The notes: a model not told the origin generated them from the letters alone. A stretch of 64,000 nucleotides of DNA from Tunturibacter psychrotolerans (GCF_040359615.1 NZ_CP132942.1:5146001-5210000); one strand, 5' to 3'; counted from the first letter of the stretch, positions 1 through 9,816 are shown. Program-made: numbers and translations.

Positions 1-1
1 C

Positions 2-469
2 AACTTTGAGACGACGCCGTACCAACCCTTCGTGGCTTACGGGCGTTCGAAGACCGCGAACATCCTCTTCGCGGTCGAGTTCGATCGCCATCATCATAAC
101 CGTGGCGTGCGCGCCACCGCTGTACATCCTGGGGGCATACAGACCGAGCTTGCCCGACACATGGATCCGGGTAGCCTGGAGCAGATGGTCGACCAGATCA
201 ATCAACAGGCCGCAGCAGCGGGCAAAGAATCGTTCCAGTTCAAATCAGTTCCTCAAGGGGCCGCCACCTCGGTATGGGCAGCTGTCGTTGCGGCCGCCGA
301 AGAGGTGGGAGGACGGTATTGCGAGAACTGCCATGTAAGTGAGGTCGTCGCAGATGATGCAACGCTGGGCTTGCTTGACGAAGGAGTGCGCGGATACGCT
401 CTCGATCTGGAGAACGCAAAGGCTCTCTGGAAGAAGAGCGAAGAGTTGGTCGGCGAAACCTTCGCGTAA
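2..469 (+). CDS. Short-chain dehydrogenase/reductase, C-terminal part (cut by window edge)
   Basis: About 155 C-terminal residues of an NAD(P)-dependent short-chain oxidoreductase; the frame is open from the first bases, so the Rossmann N-terminus lies outside the window. The catalytic YxxxK pair is visible as YGRSK near residue 13, followed by the usual post-catalytic strand ending in AVHPGGIQTEL, where the PG and T contact the cofactor. The C-terminus (ALWKKSEELVGETFA) resembles the retinol-dehydrogenase/WW-domain-oxidoreductase-like SDR group. The substrate cannot be told. Stop is TAA at 467-469. Confidence 0.85.
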   Translation, partial: NFETTPYQPFVAYGRSKTANILFAVEFDRHHHNRGVRATAVHPGGIQTELARHMDPGSLEQMVDQINQQAAAAGKESFQFKSVPQGAATSVWAAVVAAAEEVGGRYCENCHVSEVVADDATLGLLDEGVRGYALDLENAKALWKKSEELVGETFA

Positions 470-561
470 ACGGTGAGTGAGACCACAGGATCCTCTCCAC
501 CTGGAAGGAACCTGCGGTCTCCACCTCACCTTACGCAGTTGACTCAAGGGATGTAGCACAG

Positions 562-693
562 ATGGTCACTGCAATAGAGAGGGCGATGAATACGGGTATC
601 AATCTGGACCAGATTGGCGACATCAACGAGTGCATTGGCCTGTTGGCAACAACTGAGATCGAAGTTTCCAAGTTGTCGGGAACCGGTCACTAG
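562..693 (+). pseudogene. Short reading frame, probably a gene remnant
   Basis: A 43-residue frame beginning MVTAIERAMNTG and ending EVSKLSGTGH. The same frame stays open upstream of the ATG (residues YAVDSRDVAQ), which suggests the tail of a longer lost gene and not a small protein. There is no clear ribosome-binding site. The family is not recognised. Confidence 0.2.
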
Positions 694-717
694 CTCGGAA
701 TCCATAACGGCGCGAAA

Positions 718-1623
718 TTAGGAAATAGCAGCGAGATAGCGTTCCGCCGAACGACTCACGATTTCCTTTGCATTTTTGGTCAGGAATTGGCCAATAAACG
801 CACCGTGCAATCTCTCAAACGAGTATGGATTCAGGGCGGCGACGATACCTTGGATCGCTGCACGGTTGAGAGGTATGTAGTTGGGATAGCTGTACATGAA
901 GGTGACCCAATTACGGTCCATGCACACATCGGGCTGATCACCGGCCAGCAGTACGCCGTTTCCATCGCGTGAGCGCGACCAATGCATAACTTGAAACCCG
1001 TCGAAATGCCCCCCCGTTTTAATCAGGGTCAAGTTTGGCGTCAGGCGCTTCACCTCTCCGCTCCAGAAGCGAATCGAGGGATCGGGGTGCATAACCCACT
1101 GACGATTCAATTCGTGAAGATGGATGGGAGCGTCCTCAAAGACTCGGCTCCACTCAACCATCGTCGTGTAGAAGTGAGGATGAGATATTGCGATGGCCGA
1201 GATTCCGCCGAGCCGTCGAATCTCCGCTTTAGTCTTCTCGTCGAGAAGGGCGACACAATCCCACAACACATTCCCTTCGGTTGTTTTGACAAGAAATGCG
1301 CGCTGGCTAATGGCAAAGTTGGGCTTGGTATGGATCGAAAACACCCCGGGCTCCTCTTCAGTGATCTCGTTTTCATGTGTCTTACTCAGTTCGTCGAGCG
1401 TCGTCCATTGCTGACCGTTCCAGCCAACATATTGCCGGGAGTCTTGGCAAATTGGACACGCCGGCGGAGGATGCACGGCCGAGGGGAATTGTGTCCCGCA
1501 GGTGACGCAAAGCCACGCAGTGCCGCGGTCCTGCGGTTCCGGTTGCGCACTAGAATCTGCAAGCGCGACGAGAGCGCCCGTCAGACCAACTGTCGCAGTG
1601 CCTAAGAAATCACGACGATTCAT
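718..1623 (-). CDS. Tat-exported metallo-beta-lactamase-fold protein with rubredoxin-like zinc knuckle
   Basis: A 301-residue protein. The ATG at 1623 is chosen because AAGGAGG lies six bases upstream and because it opens a twin-arginine leader (NRRDFLG followed by a hydrophobic stretch), implying folded export. The mature N-terminus carries a CVTC...CPIC zinc-knuckle/rubredoxin-like segment (about residues 37-60). The rest has metallo-hydrolase features: SHPHFY at the position of the HxHxD metal loop, GGHFDGF and LAGDQPDV. The usual HxHxDH is incomplete (HPHFY), so catalysis is uncertain. A longer frame reaches 1731 but lacks a ribosome-binding site. Homologous hypothetical MBL proteins are common in soil bacteria; the substrate is unknown. 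Confidence 0.75.
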   Translation of the reverse strand: MNRRDFLGTATVGLTGALVALADSSAQPEPQDRGTAWLCVTCGTQFPSAVHPPPACPICQDSRQYVGWNGQQWTTLDELSKTHENEITEEEPGVFSIHTKPNFAISQRAFLVKTTEGNVLWDCVALLDEKTKAEIRRLGGISAIAISHPHFYTTMVEWSRVFEDAPIHLHELNRQWVMHPDPSIRFWSGEVKRLTPNLTLIKTGGHFDGFQVMHWSRSRDGNGVLLAGDQPDVCMDRNWVTFMYSYPNYIPLNRAAIQGIVAALNPYSFERLHGAFIGQFLTKNAKEIVSRSAERYLAAIS

Positions 1624-2411
1624 TGAACCTCCTTTTTCACCGCAACCAATCGTGAGACAGAGAAACGCTTCGTGGCCCAGAAGCCACATCACAAGAAACC
1701 TCGCGGGAGGGACAATATCGATCCCTCGCATAATTCAAGACTAATCGCCGAGTCGGTCATCGAGCGCTTCGGCAAATGCCGAGCCTGCGCGATCCCCTAA
1801 AGAGCAATCCAGCGGTAGCCATGTGGTGCGAAAACGCGATCTGTTTGGGCCCGTTCAAAAGGTCCAGAAAAGGTCCAATAAGGGGATTTTTTCGGGTAAT
1901 CAGTGGCGTAGAGTGTGGGTCTGTGCCATCTGTTTCAAGGAGTTGCGTGATGTTGCCGAAATGCACAGGAAGCATTAATAAAATGTTTTTCGATCGATCT
2001 TGCTTATTTGTGAAACTTGCATCGGAGCTAGAGTTTTGCGAAGGACCAAAAAGGTCCAGTAACCGAATGCGAATCAATTGGTGAATGGCGCCAAACAATG
2101 CTGCCTGTGACCGCATAGGTACGCCACCGGTCAGGATTCGCTCCAAAATTCTCTGTCGATGAAGTCATGACCAGTCGGTCCTCCCCAGGAAGATCCGTCT
2201 TTCTTTGAGATTAGTCACCTCTTGTAGGGAGGATGTCTCTCCCTGGCTCGGTTCCGTTCCGCTCTCGCTGCATCTGCTACGTGCTGTAGGCGCCAGGCTA
2301 AACTAGATTGCCGCGACTTATTTTAATCAATCTGCGAGAAGATGATCCAGAACAAGACATTCCGTCTTGTGACCACATTTCGGAGTCGACGTTAGCCGCC
2401 CGGAGGCGCCC
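1624..2411. other. Intergenic stretch without a recognised gene
   Basis: No reading frame here looks like a real protein on either strand. Two similar short blocks containing AAGGTCCA (about 1858-1876 and 2042-2060) are the only repetition seen. It probably holds the promoter of the metallo-beta-lactamase gene plus decayed sequence. Confidence 0.4.
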
Positions 2412-2612
2412 GTGGCCAATCTGTCTCTAATCAAGCACATCATCGTGGTAATGTTCGAAAACCGCTCGTTCGACAATATGCTGGGATGGCTCTATCCAGA
2501 TAGAGAGCCGCAGCCCAGGCGCCCCACCTATGCTGCTTCAATGAGTGCAAATCAGAAGCTGATCTCGAGTACTGTGCGTCCAAGGCCGTCAGCTGGCAGG
2601 AATATCCCATGA
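2412..2612 (+). pseudogene. Phosphoesterase / phospholipase C family N-terminal fragment
   Basis: The first 30 residues (GTG start) match the conserved N-terminus of the bacterial phosphoesterase family (PF04185: acid phosphatases and phospholipase C): KHIIVVMFENRSFDNMLGWL, whose N and E/D residues bind the active-site metal. Family members are usually 400-700 residues; here similarity stops near 2505 and the rest is unrelated sequence, so this is a truncated relic. Confidence 0.65.
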
Positions 2613-3046
2613 CAATGTTGCGACTAGCCCTGAACGTCCTCGTTGCGTGTTGTCTCATTTGGCGGCCCTTAGGCGAAGGACAGGTTGGAGCCCAGCGGCC
2701 GGTCGACACGTCGCCACACAAAGCGCTCCTGACCGGTAACAGTTTTGAAACGAATCAGACTGAGGGACGATCCGAGCGGCCCAGTGGATACGCGGGAGAT
2801 TCCCCTTGTGAAGCATGCCATCGATACGAGGTCTCTACCTATCAACGGACAGCACACTTTCTGACGTCGCGGCCTGGGGACCAGAGGTCGATTCTGGGAT
2901 CTTTCAATGAGGGATTTAACCAACTGAAGATCTCTGAACCTGCTCCCGTGATAGGGGATCCGGGGCTGTCTTACAAGATGGAATTTACAGGCGCCGGATT
3001 CTATATGACCGCCCTGACTGGCTTCCCTGGGAAGATTCACAACTGA
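2609..3046 (+). pseudogene. Cytochrome c family protein, N-terminal fragment
   Basis: A 145-residue frame with a hydrophobic leader (MTMLRLALNVLVACCLI) and one haem-binding CEACH motif at about residues 68-72, followed by HRYEVSTYQRTAHF. This is the layout of the first haem site of multihaem periplasmic cytochromes in acidobacteria, which normally continue for several hundred residues. The frame ends at GKIHN and downstream sequence does not continue it in any frame, so it is a truncated relic. The start overlaps the tail of the phosphoesterase fragment. Confidence 0.6.
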
Positions 3047-3127
3047 CTACGACCTATCACAATGTCTTACAAGCGTCGCGTCGCTGGCAAAGGTACTCGA
3101 AAGATATCCAACTGAAAGAATGGGCCA

Positions 3128-3509
3128 GTGGACATTCGTGCTAGCAGGTTCAGCACCCTGGAGGCAGACGGTAAAGGAGTTGGGCGGGGACACGGAATCG
3201 CCCGCATCACAGTGTTGAAAGATGAACTCTTTGAAACCGCGGATTCTCGACAGGCGATGGTAGCTCGCAGATTTGGACTGCCACCGGGAAGTATCCTCGA
3301 CTATGCGGTCACACATGAGATGGGCCACGCAATATGCGGGGAATACCAGGATAACCTCGCTGATAAGTATGGATTCGATCTGCGACGAGGGATTGCTCCG
3401 ACGTGTGCAACTGATCGAAAGCGATCTTCCAGTCGGTAGAACGCCATTATCGGCGCTAGACTTTCCAGATTTCTGGGTCCTGGGCGGATTACGGGCAATC
3501 CGGAAGTAA
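3128..3509 (+). pseudogene. Zinc metallopeptidase fragment with frameshift
   Basis: A short piece of a secreted-type metalloprotease-like gene. The HEMGH zinc motif (HExxH) lies near 3316-3330, preceded by GSILDYAVT and followed by GEYQDNLADKYGFDLRRG. After about 3390 the sense continues in another frame (RRVQLIESDLPVG...FWVLGGLRAIRK), which ends at 3507-3509, so at least one indel is present. The N-terminal part is missing. The exact peptidase family cannot be assigned. Confidence 0.5.
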
Positions 3510-3520
3510 TACCGCACCTC

Positions 3521-3582
3521 CCGAAAAGTCACCTTCTCGGCAACTTCGCTCCTGACGTTTCTCAAAACCCCGTTTTTCGCGC
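3521..3582. repeat. Dispersed repeat family R2, copy 1
   Basis: A roughly 62-bp element of the pattern CCGAAAAGTCA(c/g)CTT..CGGCAA...CAaAACCCCGTTT..CGCG. Similar copies are at 8232-8295 and 9667-9734. It sits right after a truncated gene. Confidence 0.5.
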
Positions 3583-3678
3583 ACTACAAGACGGGCAGCG
3601 CTGACAGCAACGGCACATTCAGATATTTGCAGAGACCTTAGAGCTTGGCTGTGCTGTCTTTATCTCTTGTGCAGCGAT

Positions 3679-4086
3679 TTAGTCACGCTTCCAGCGATCA
3701 TCCGCGCGCAGAATATATTGCCTTACGACATAACTCCAGGGGATGAGGGGAATGAAAATGACGACTACGAGAACTGCCTGGATATCACTGGCCGCAGGAG
3801 GGGTCACCTGGTGAGCGAGCCACAGCGGCAGAGCGAATGCGAGAAGGTAGATCGCTTTCCAGATGAGCTCGAATAGCAGCAATGGGATCATCTGCACCGG
3901 ATAGCGGAGTCCGAGAACCGCAGTCAGTCCGAGACCTGCGAATAAGGAGAGTTGAACGCCATGGGCAACGGCTTGCTCCGGGCTGTGGTGAACGACGGTC
4001 GGCCAGATGACGAGACCAAGGCCTACGGCGAGGATCAGATAGCAAAGCCGCAAAGTGTAAAGGCGAAGGAGTGAAACTTCGTGCAT
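3679..4086 (-). CDS. Small multi-pass membrane protein of unknown function
   Basis: 135 residues. The ATG at 4086 is preferred because GAGGT lies five bases upstream; a TTG at 4107 would add seven residues but has no ribosome-binding site. Four hydrophobic helices are evident (around YLILAVGLGLVIWPTVV, LSLFAGLGLTAVLGL, MIPLLLFELIWKAIYLLAFALPLWL and AVLVVVIFIPLIPWSYVV), with a basic C-terminus (RADDRWKRD) that should be cytoplasmic. No catalytic motif is seen. Unlike its neighbours it is undamaged. Confidence 0.65.
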   Translation of the reverse strand: MHEVSLLRLYTLRLCYLILAVGLGLVIWPTVVHHSPEQAVAHGVQLSLFAGLGLTAVLGLRYPVQMIPLLLFELIWKAIYLLAFALPLWLAHQVTPPAASDIQAVLVVVIFIPLIPWSYVVRQYILRADDRWKRD

Positions 4087-4201
4087 GGGGTACCTCGGCT
4101 TTTCCAAGCGATCATCTTGGAGAGCCTAAATTGCCCTGACGTAATATGTACAGCTGTGCCTTTGTTCCGAAATGCGGGCATGGGAGGAATGATGAGGATC
4201 A

Positions 4202-4380
4202 TTGAATATTGCTGCTAGTCTTCTGGTTCTAGCGGGAGTCATTTGGTTCCTGCAAGGGATCAATGTACTGCCTGGTAGTTTCCTGACTGGACAGACAAGG
4301 TGGCGGTTTATGGTGGTATAGCCATTGCAGTGGGTATCGTTTTATTGCTGAGAGCTAACCGGCCGCGAAAAGAGCGCTGA
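4202..4380 (+). pseudogene. Frameshifted small two-helix membrane protein
   Basis: A remnant of a short membrane protein. The first half reads LVLAGVIWFLQGINVLPGSF, and after a one-base shift near 4300 the second half reads VAVYGGIAIAVGIVLLL followed by a basic tail RANRPRKER and stop. Intact relatives of about 60 residues with the same 'WFLQGINVLPGSF' loop are widespread. Here the two helices lie in different frames. Confidence 0.6.
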
Positions 4381-4482
4381 TCCAGTGTGAAGTTGCCGAT
4401 AGCCCGTTCCAAGGAACTACGGAACGCCACTTGTCCGACAAGCCGACTATACAAACAAGTGAATTCCGCGCATTTGTCGGAG

Positions 4483-4512
4483 AGTGACTCGGCGATTGAG
4501 CAGTTCTTAGCG
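4483..4512. repeat. Dispersed repeat family R1, partial copy
   Basis: Contains GAGTGACTCGGCGATT, one arm of the R1 palindromic element described at 21407-21473. Confidence 0.35.
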
Positions 4513-4665
4513 ATTTAGCACTTATTGACCGGCTCTTGCGATCAACTTCTGAGTTGCCCACCACTCGCCCAGAGTGGGTAAATAGCCGACTCGGCTCAAC
4601 CAGCGGAGATAGCTCGTGACAGTAACAACGTTGTCAGGAGTAACCTGACGAGCAGGACATCAATT

Positions 4666-6241
4666 ATGCCGATCTTTTCCAAGGTCTTAATCAGAGCCCT
4701 TCTTCTTATCGTCGTTCTAGCAACACCTGCTATCACGCTGGCACAAAGTCCTACGGCTTCGACGGAATCCGGCGCGATATCCGGGGTGCACGAAAGCGGA
4801 TTGAATGTCTACAAAGGCATTCCATTCGCTGCCCCTCCGGTCGGCGACTTGCGTTGGCGGCCTCCGGCACATGTTGCATCCTGGACTGGCACGCGTAAGG
4901 CCGATGCGTTTGCCCCGGCGTGTATGCAAACGGGTGTGTCCATGCCAGGCGAGACGCCGCCGGCAGTGAGTGAGGATTGTCTCTACCTCAACATCTGGAC
5001 GCCGGCGAAGAATGGACAGGCGAAGCTGCCAGTGATCGTCTGGATATACGGCGGTGGCTACATCAACGGGTCGGCCTCGATGCCTTTGTACTGGGGCGAC
5101 AAACTCGCGCACAAAGGCGTGATCGTGGTCACGATCGCGTATCGGCTGGGACCGCTTGGCTTTCTTGCGCATCCGGAGCTCACACGCGAGTCCCGCACCA
5201 TTCATCGGGAAACTACGGCCTGATGGACCAGATGGCCGCGCTCGAATGGATCCAGAAGGACATTGCGGCGTTTGGCGGTGATCCGGAGAATGTAACCATC
5301 GCCGGTCAATCCTCTGGGTCAATGTCGGTGAGCATGCTGATGGCTTCGCCGCTGGCGAAGGGCTTGTTTCAGCACGCGATTGGAGAGAGCGGGGGTCTGT
5401 TTGAGCCGCTTCAGCTCGCGCCAAAGTTTCTGCTGCCCAATGCAGAACGCGGCGGAGAGAAGTATGCCGTTTCGCTGGGTGCTACATCGCTTCAGGAACT
5501 GCGCGGTCTGCCGGCCGCCAAGTTTACTGGCGACGGAGGCGGCATTGTTCATGCGGTGATCGAACCTTATGTGCTGCCTGTTTCGCCCTACGAGGCGTTC
5601 GCTGCGGGGCAGCAGAATGATGTGCCGTTGTTGATAGGTTCGTATGCCGACGAGGCGCGTGCGTTGACGGCCATGTGAAGGCCGCCACGTTCGACAGCGA
5701 CATTGACCACAGCTTCGGGCAGCTTCCGCCTGCGCTTATTGCAGCGTATCCTCACGCTACTGACGAAGAGGCGCGGCAGGCGCGGCTCGGCTTCGAGCGC
5801 AACTTACGGGCTTGGGCGAGATTGCAAGCAGGTACTAGACAGAAGCCTGTCTACTACTATTCGTTTCGACAGAAGCCGCCGTTTCCGGCGGGCTCGCTGT
5901 ACGCGGGTTGGGGCGCGAGCCACTTCGCTGAACTGTGGTATGTCTTCGACCATCTGAATCAAGAGCCATGGCGCTGGACCAAGGCAGATCGGAGAATGGC
6001 GGAAGAGATGTCCAGCTACTGGGTTAATTTTGCGAAGTCGGGCAATCCGAATGGACCGAGCCTTCCAGGGTGGCCAGCGTTCACCACGGCGGATAGCAAT
6101 GTCTTGTACATCGGCGATCCAACTACTATTGGTGGAGTGGCGAACATCAATAGCCTGAGCGTCTTCGATACTGTTTACTCGGACCTGCGTGGTAGCCGTT
6201 TGGCGCCGGTAGTGTCGGTCGCGAGGAGGCGCCTTGAATAG
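4666..6241 (+). pseudogene. Type-B carboxylesterase, broken by two frameshifts
   Basis: A secreted alpha/beta-hydrolase of about 520 residues spread over three frames. Part 1 (from ATG 4666) has a signal peptide ending ITLAQS, the family motif [12 protein letters not shown] and the oxyanion-hole loop YGGGYING. A one-base shift near 5195-5205 moves to a frame with GNYGLMDQ and the nucleophile elbow GQSSG. A second shift near 5667 leads to the last part, with GASHFAELWYVF holding the catalytic His region and YWVNFAKSGNPNG, ending at 6241. All active-site motifs remain recognisable, so inactivation is recent or the indels are sequence errors. The two independent shifts and the decayed surroundings favour a pseudogene. 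Confidence 0.8.
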
Positions 6242-6399
6242 AACCCTCAAACCGTGATTTTGAACATCGTGCATGCTCACGGTATACGGCGCTCCCTCAC
6301 ATATCCCTCGGGACGTGTCGCACGAAAGCAAAACTCACGTCGATCCTTTTGCCGCCGCCCTCGAGGAAGCGCTCCAGCCGCTGTGGGGGTATCGGCATG

Positions 6400-6640
6400 A
6401 TCATGCTGGCCCTTGGCGCGCGTAGCGCAGGCTGCTCAAGCGAACACGACGCTCGAACTGAAGCGAGGTTGGGTCACCATTTTCCGGGATCGATGGGTGA
6501 TGGCCCACCTCGATGCCTCCCGGATGGTTTTTTCGGCCTGGGCCAGGCGACGGCCGAGGATCGTCTCGAGCAGGTTCTCCTGCTATATCTCGGCCTCAAA
6601 GGCGAACTGGGTCCAATCCGATATAGTTCCCAGTCGTCAT
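6400..6640 (+). pseudogene. Penicillin-acylase family (Ntn hydrolase) N-terminal fragment, frameshifted
   Basis: Two frames together recall the propeptide/alpha-chain start of penicillin amidase-like acylases: RGWVTIFRDRWVMAHLDA in one frame, then FFGLGQATAEDRLEQVLLLYL in another, corresponding to the family pattern 'I.RD.wGvphI...D...FG.GyaqAeDRl.Q'. The roughly 600-residue remainder, including the catalytic Ser of the beta-chain, is absent. The alignment is from memory of the family; no search was run. Confidence 0.5.
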
Positions 6641-6811
6641 GGAGGAGCCCCCGTGGTTGTTCTCTGAATCAGCTTCACTCTGAGTTCAGCTCATGCAACA
6701 CCACGTGCTTCTCGATGACTTAACTTTCAAACAATACGGCCAGTGACTAGAAGAGCTCTTGCTAGGACTGAACCCGACCCCGGATAAAGCAAGATATCTT
6801 GTGACGGGCTG

Positions 6812-7308
6812 TTATCGGCTAACCTCAATCACAATAGAACCGATGCGTTCGCTGCTGGCATACTCCCGATGTGCCTCTTGGATCTCATTAAGCCTGAAGG
6901 TGTTTTTGATTGGCACGAGATCCTTCCGTCTTTGAGCCATTCAAAAAGTTGCTGCAGATCTGAAGCGAAGTGCTTTGACCCGCGATTCACGCCGAAAAAG
7001 GTGGTGCGCTTTCCCGACCAAAAGAACAAGTTCTTCGAGAACAGTTTGAGAGCTGAAGGGATCACCGAACGTTCAGGGGTATTGGTCCACGCCGGCAAGT
7101 TCATGCCATACCCCACTAGAACCCCTCCCCTTTTCAAGATCGAGTAGGACTCGTCGAAACTCTCAAATCCGTCGCCGAACGCCGTAATGACAACTTTCTT
7201 CGTCCTGGCCATAAGCTCGCCCTCGATGGATTCTCTCACCAACGAAGGATCCTGATAGAGCCAGCGCAGGGGAATGTCTCCAGCCTTTCCAACGGCGGAA
7301 ATGGCCAC
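6812..7308 (-). pseudogene. Zinc-type alcohol dehydrogenase / quinone reductase, C-terminal fragment
   Basis: The C-terminal half of a medium-chain dehydrogenase/reductase. Recognisable are FDESYSILKRGGVLVGYG (end of the NADP-binding Rossmann region) and, after a one-base shift near 6930, LVPIKNTFRLNEIQEAHREY and ERIGSIVIEVS, the standard MDR C-terminus. The N-terminal GroES-like domain and the GxGxxG loop are missing. So the gene is both truncated and frameshifted. Confidence 0.7.
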
Positions 7309-7414
7309 GCATCAAGGATCGACTCAGTTCGAAAATTTCGCCGAGGATTTGTCCGGGGCGTTGCATCCCCCGCCTCTTTCCGCTTGGCCCACTAATCCAA
7401 AGGGTCTTGGAATT

Positions 7415-8277
7415 TCAAACGCGGGTAAGATCAGGCCCGCCGGTGAGCGCCAGATATTGATGGATGAACGCGATCGACATGCTGCCTTCGCCCACACCGC
7501 TGGCTACACGTTTGATCGAACCGTGACGAACGTCGCCAGCGCAAAATACGCCCGGAAGGCTTGTCTCCATGGGAAACGACTCTCGATCAAGAGGCCACGC
7601 GGTCAGGTCTCTTCCCGTGTAAATATAGCCTTTGGCATCACGCTCCAGGGTCGGCGGAAGCCAGGATGTGTTCGCGGTCGCGCCGATCATCAGCAACAAC
7701 GCATCGGCACTACGCGTAGTGGAAATTCGTTCACGAGTGGTAGTTACGATCCGCGCCAGTCGCTCTCCACCAAGTACTTCTGTAACTTCTGTCCATGATT
7801 CGATCCGAATGTTGCCCTTCCCCGCGATCTCCGCGATAAGGAGAATTGGAATCTCGCCAAAAAACTCGCCCGCCTTGAGTTGCTCAAGCTCCCGGCGTTG
7901 TCCCACAATATCTTTCAATAGCTGCAGTAAGCCCTCGAGAACGACAAAAAATCGAGGGTCCTCGCCTTCGCGTATGACCCAATCACCGTTTCCACGCGGA
8001 TATGCGCAGCCTTTTGTGCGAGTCTTTGGCGCGCGGGTTCGTCCAGGACGGCGAAGAGAGGAATGGGCGCCAGTTCTGCAGCAGTGATCACGTAGTATTT
8101 CCCGCTACACCAAGGGTAGGTCATAGCAGGAGATAAAGTGTCTTTTTCAGGATCTCGCCAGTGCTTTAAGGTCGGAAGATAGGGCGTCTTCGTGGGTTCC
8201 TCGATCTGCAGGAAGTGATTTCCGCGTACTGCCTGAAAAGTCAGCTTTGCGGCAAGTTCAAAATCGTAGTTTCCCAT
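7415..8277 (-). pseudogene. cNMP-binding domain / thioredoxin-reductase fusion, internally deleted
   Basis: The remnant of an FAD-dependent oxidoreductase preceded by a cyclic-nucleotide-binding domain, a fusion common in acidobacteria. The N-terminal piece (8277 down to about 7915) contains a pre-domain segment and ELAPIPLFAVLDEPARQRLA, the start of a CRP-like domain. After a frame change the CRP motif LKAGEFFGEIPIL appears and then jumps directly to the reductase C-terminus: RSADALLLMIGATANT and GVFCAGDVRHGSIKRVASGVGEG. The FAD-binding GxGxxG region and the redox-active CxxC are gone. The first residues are encoded by a copy of repeat R2, so the apparent N-terminus is probably not original. 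Confidence 0.75.
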
Positions 8278-8295
8278 AACCTCGTTTCGCGGGAA
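8232..8295. repeat. Dispersed repeat family R2, copy 2
   Basis: Resembles 3521-3582 and 9667-9734: CCTGAAAAGTCAGCTTTGCGG... ending CTCGTTTCGCGGGAA. It overlaps the apparent start of the cNMP/reductase pseudogene. Confidence 0.5.
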
Positions 8296-8777
8296 TGACA
8301 GGCTTTAGCGCGGCCGCCAGTTATCGCAAGGTTACGAATATACTTGTCCGCATGATATAGCAGAAGTAGCCGAAACGGTGCTGGCGTATTCGCGGCTACG
8401 ACAGCCTAACTCTGATATTCGAATGTCCCCACTGGACAGATGACCGCGCGTAAATGCCAGCCTCAAACAACAAAGCGCATTTTGCCGAAACCCGTTTTGC
8501 GTGAGCTGTACGATTATCCAGGCGAAGTAATGACACCGTTGGGGCGCTGGCGAATCAACGACAGAAACTCAGAGCGAGTTTCTTCCTCATTGTGGAATAC
8601 GCACTGGACGGCGAGACGGTCGGCGCGGCGACCGAACCCCAAATCTTGCAACGAACGAAAGCAGAGATATCCATATGCCGCGCGGCGCATTGAATACTAA
8701 AGGTCCCAAGAACCAAAATCCCCGCCCATTCGCGCAGACGGCGCGCGATAAGGACGGGGTACCTGGTCTCTTGAGCT
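8296..8777. other. Intergenic stretch without a recognised gene
   Basis: No convincing coding frame is seen. A CCGAAACCCGTTTTGCG block near 8483-8499 resembles the end of repeat R2. Confidence 0.35.
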
Positions 8778-9338
8778 TTACTTCTTGGGCCGCGACTCCG
8801 GCGGCACAAGACCTGCGAGGCGGTAGTACACAACGAGCTGGCCGTAGTGTTCTCCGCTATGCTCGATGATGCCGTATGCAATGTCGATAACGCGCGCTTT
8901 CTGCTGAGGGTAATAAACAACCTCCGTCATCAGGCCTTTTTCGCCTTTCGACTGGATCACGGTTGCGCCATCGGCGAAGGACTTCTTGACGAACGCAACG
9001 ATGTCGGCCTTGGACTTGTATTGCTCTCGCTTCGGATCTTCCGCGGGAGGTTTCTGCCCCATCGCAGGATTCGTGAAGTAGTAGCATGAACCCGCCGCGT
9101 GCAGCAACTGCTCGGCGAAGCTCCGCTGCGCGGGTGTCGGCTTGAAGTCGTATTTGTCCTCGGGAAAATCTTCGGCCATCGCCGTCAGCTTGCGGCCAAT
9201 CTCATTCCAGGAATCGAGCACGACTTTCAATTCCGGATCTGCAGGTTTGACGGCTGCATCTTTCTTCATCGCGTCCTGGGCATGGGTGGGAAATGCTAAT
9301 GCCAGCAGGACGATAGCGAGAAACGGTGTTCTTTTCAT
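8778..9338 (-). CDS. DinB-family protein with signal peptide
   Basis: 186 residues. ATG 9338 is used: GGAGG sits five bases upstream, and the longer GTG start would overlap this ribosome-binding site. A cleavable signal peptide (MKRTPFLAIVLLALAFPTHAQ) indicates export. The remainder is a DinB/YfiT-type four-helix bundle, with the expected histidines in LLHAAGSCYYF and IIEHSGEHYGQLVVYYRLAGLVPPESR; the HxxxHxxQ group is the usual divalent-metal site. Acidobacteria carry many secreted DinB-like paralogues of unknown substrate, some thought to be thiol-dependent metalloenzymes. Intact. Confidence 0.85.
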   Translation of the reverse strand: MKRTPFLAIVLLALAFPTHAQDAMKKDAAVKPADPELKVVLDSWNEIGRKLTAMAEDFPEDKYDFKPTPAQRSFAEQLLHAAGSCYYFTNPAMGQKPPAEDPKREQYKSKADIVAFVKKSFADGATVIQSKGEKGLMTEVVYYPQQKARVIDIAYGIIEHSGEHYGQLVVYYRLAGLVPPESRPKK

Positions 9339-9382
9339 TTCTTCCTCCACGATTGAGTTTCGTGAATCAAAGCTTCAGTTTC

Positions 9383-9565
9383 TTATTTCGCCTGCGCCAG
9401 GTCCGTAAAAACTGCGGCAAGCTTATCGAGTACCTGGTTCCAGCCCTCCAGTTGACCACTCTCATTCGCGTCCTCAATGGTCTCGTTTCCGACGAAGGTC
9501 AGTTTCGTCTGGCCGTTTCCAAGGTCCTCAAACGTGACCACGTCATATGCGCCATCGATGGCCTA
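9383..9565 (-). pseudogene. SRPBCC / AHSA1-type protein, C-terminal fragment
   Basis: About 60 residues: IDGAYDVVTFEDLGNGQTKL...TFVGNETIEDANESGQLEGWNQVLDKLAAVF, the last strands and long C-terminal helix of a START-like (SRPBCC) ligand-binding fold, ending with TAA at 9383-9385. A TAG lies immediately upstream in frame and the first two thirds of the domain are missing. It lies just upstream of the DinB gene on the same strand. Confidence 0.6.
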
Positions 9566-9666
9566 GTCTTCTTCGTCATCGGAATGAGCTTACAACAGAG
9601 CGAACATCACACGCGCATTGACTATCGATAACTCAACCTGGCTTAGCGGAACTGAACTTCGTAGTT

Positions 9667-9734
9667 CCGGCAAAGTCAGCTTTTCGGCAAAAATTCGATC
9701 CCCATATCTGTCACACAACCCCGTTTGCCGGGAA
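9667..9734. repeat. Dispersed repeat family R2, copy 3
   Basis: CCGGCAAAGTCAGCTTTTCGG... to CCCCGTTTGCCGGGAA; like copies at 3521 and 8232. It lies between two truncated genes. Confidence 0.5.
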
Positions 9735-9816
9735 TACGGATCGCATTGCAAAGCGAGACGCGTGATAGACTTCACGCCTCAGCTTTGCTCAAAGAATTCA
9801 CTCTCGAGGACAACTA

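Noticed and set aside
982..1605. A 207-residue + strand frame
   Set aside because: Antisense to the Tat-exported metallo-beta-lactamase-fold gene, whose motifs and ribosome-binding site are convincing; the + strand translation has no recognisable features.
3679..3876. A + strand frame at 3667-3876
   Set aside because: Antisense to the end of the small membrane protein gene; its composition is not protein-like.
4717..5424. A 235-residue - strand frame across the carboxylesterase
   Set aside because: Antisense frame rich in Arg and Pro with no domain; the + strand carries clear esterase motifs even though frameshifted.
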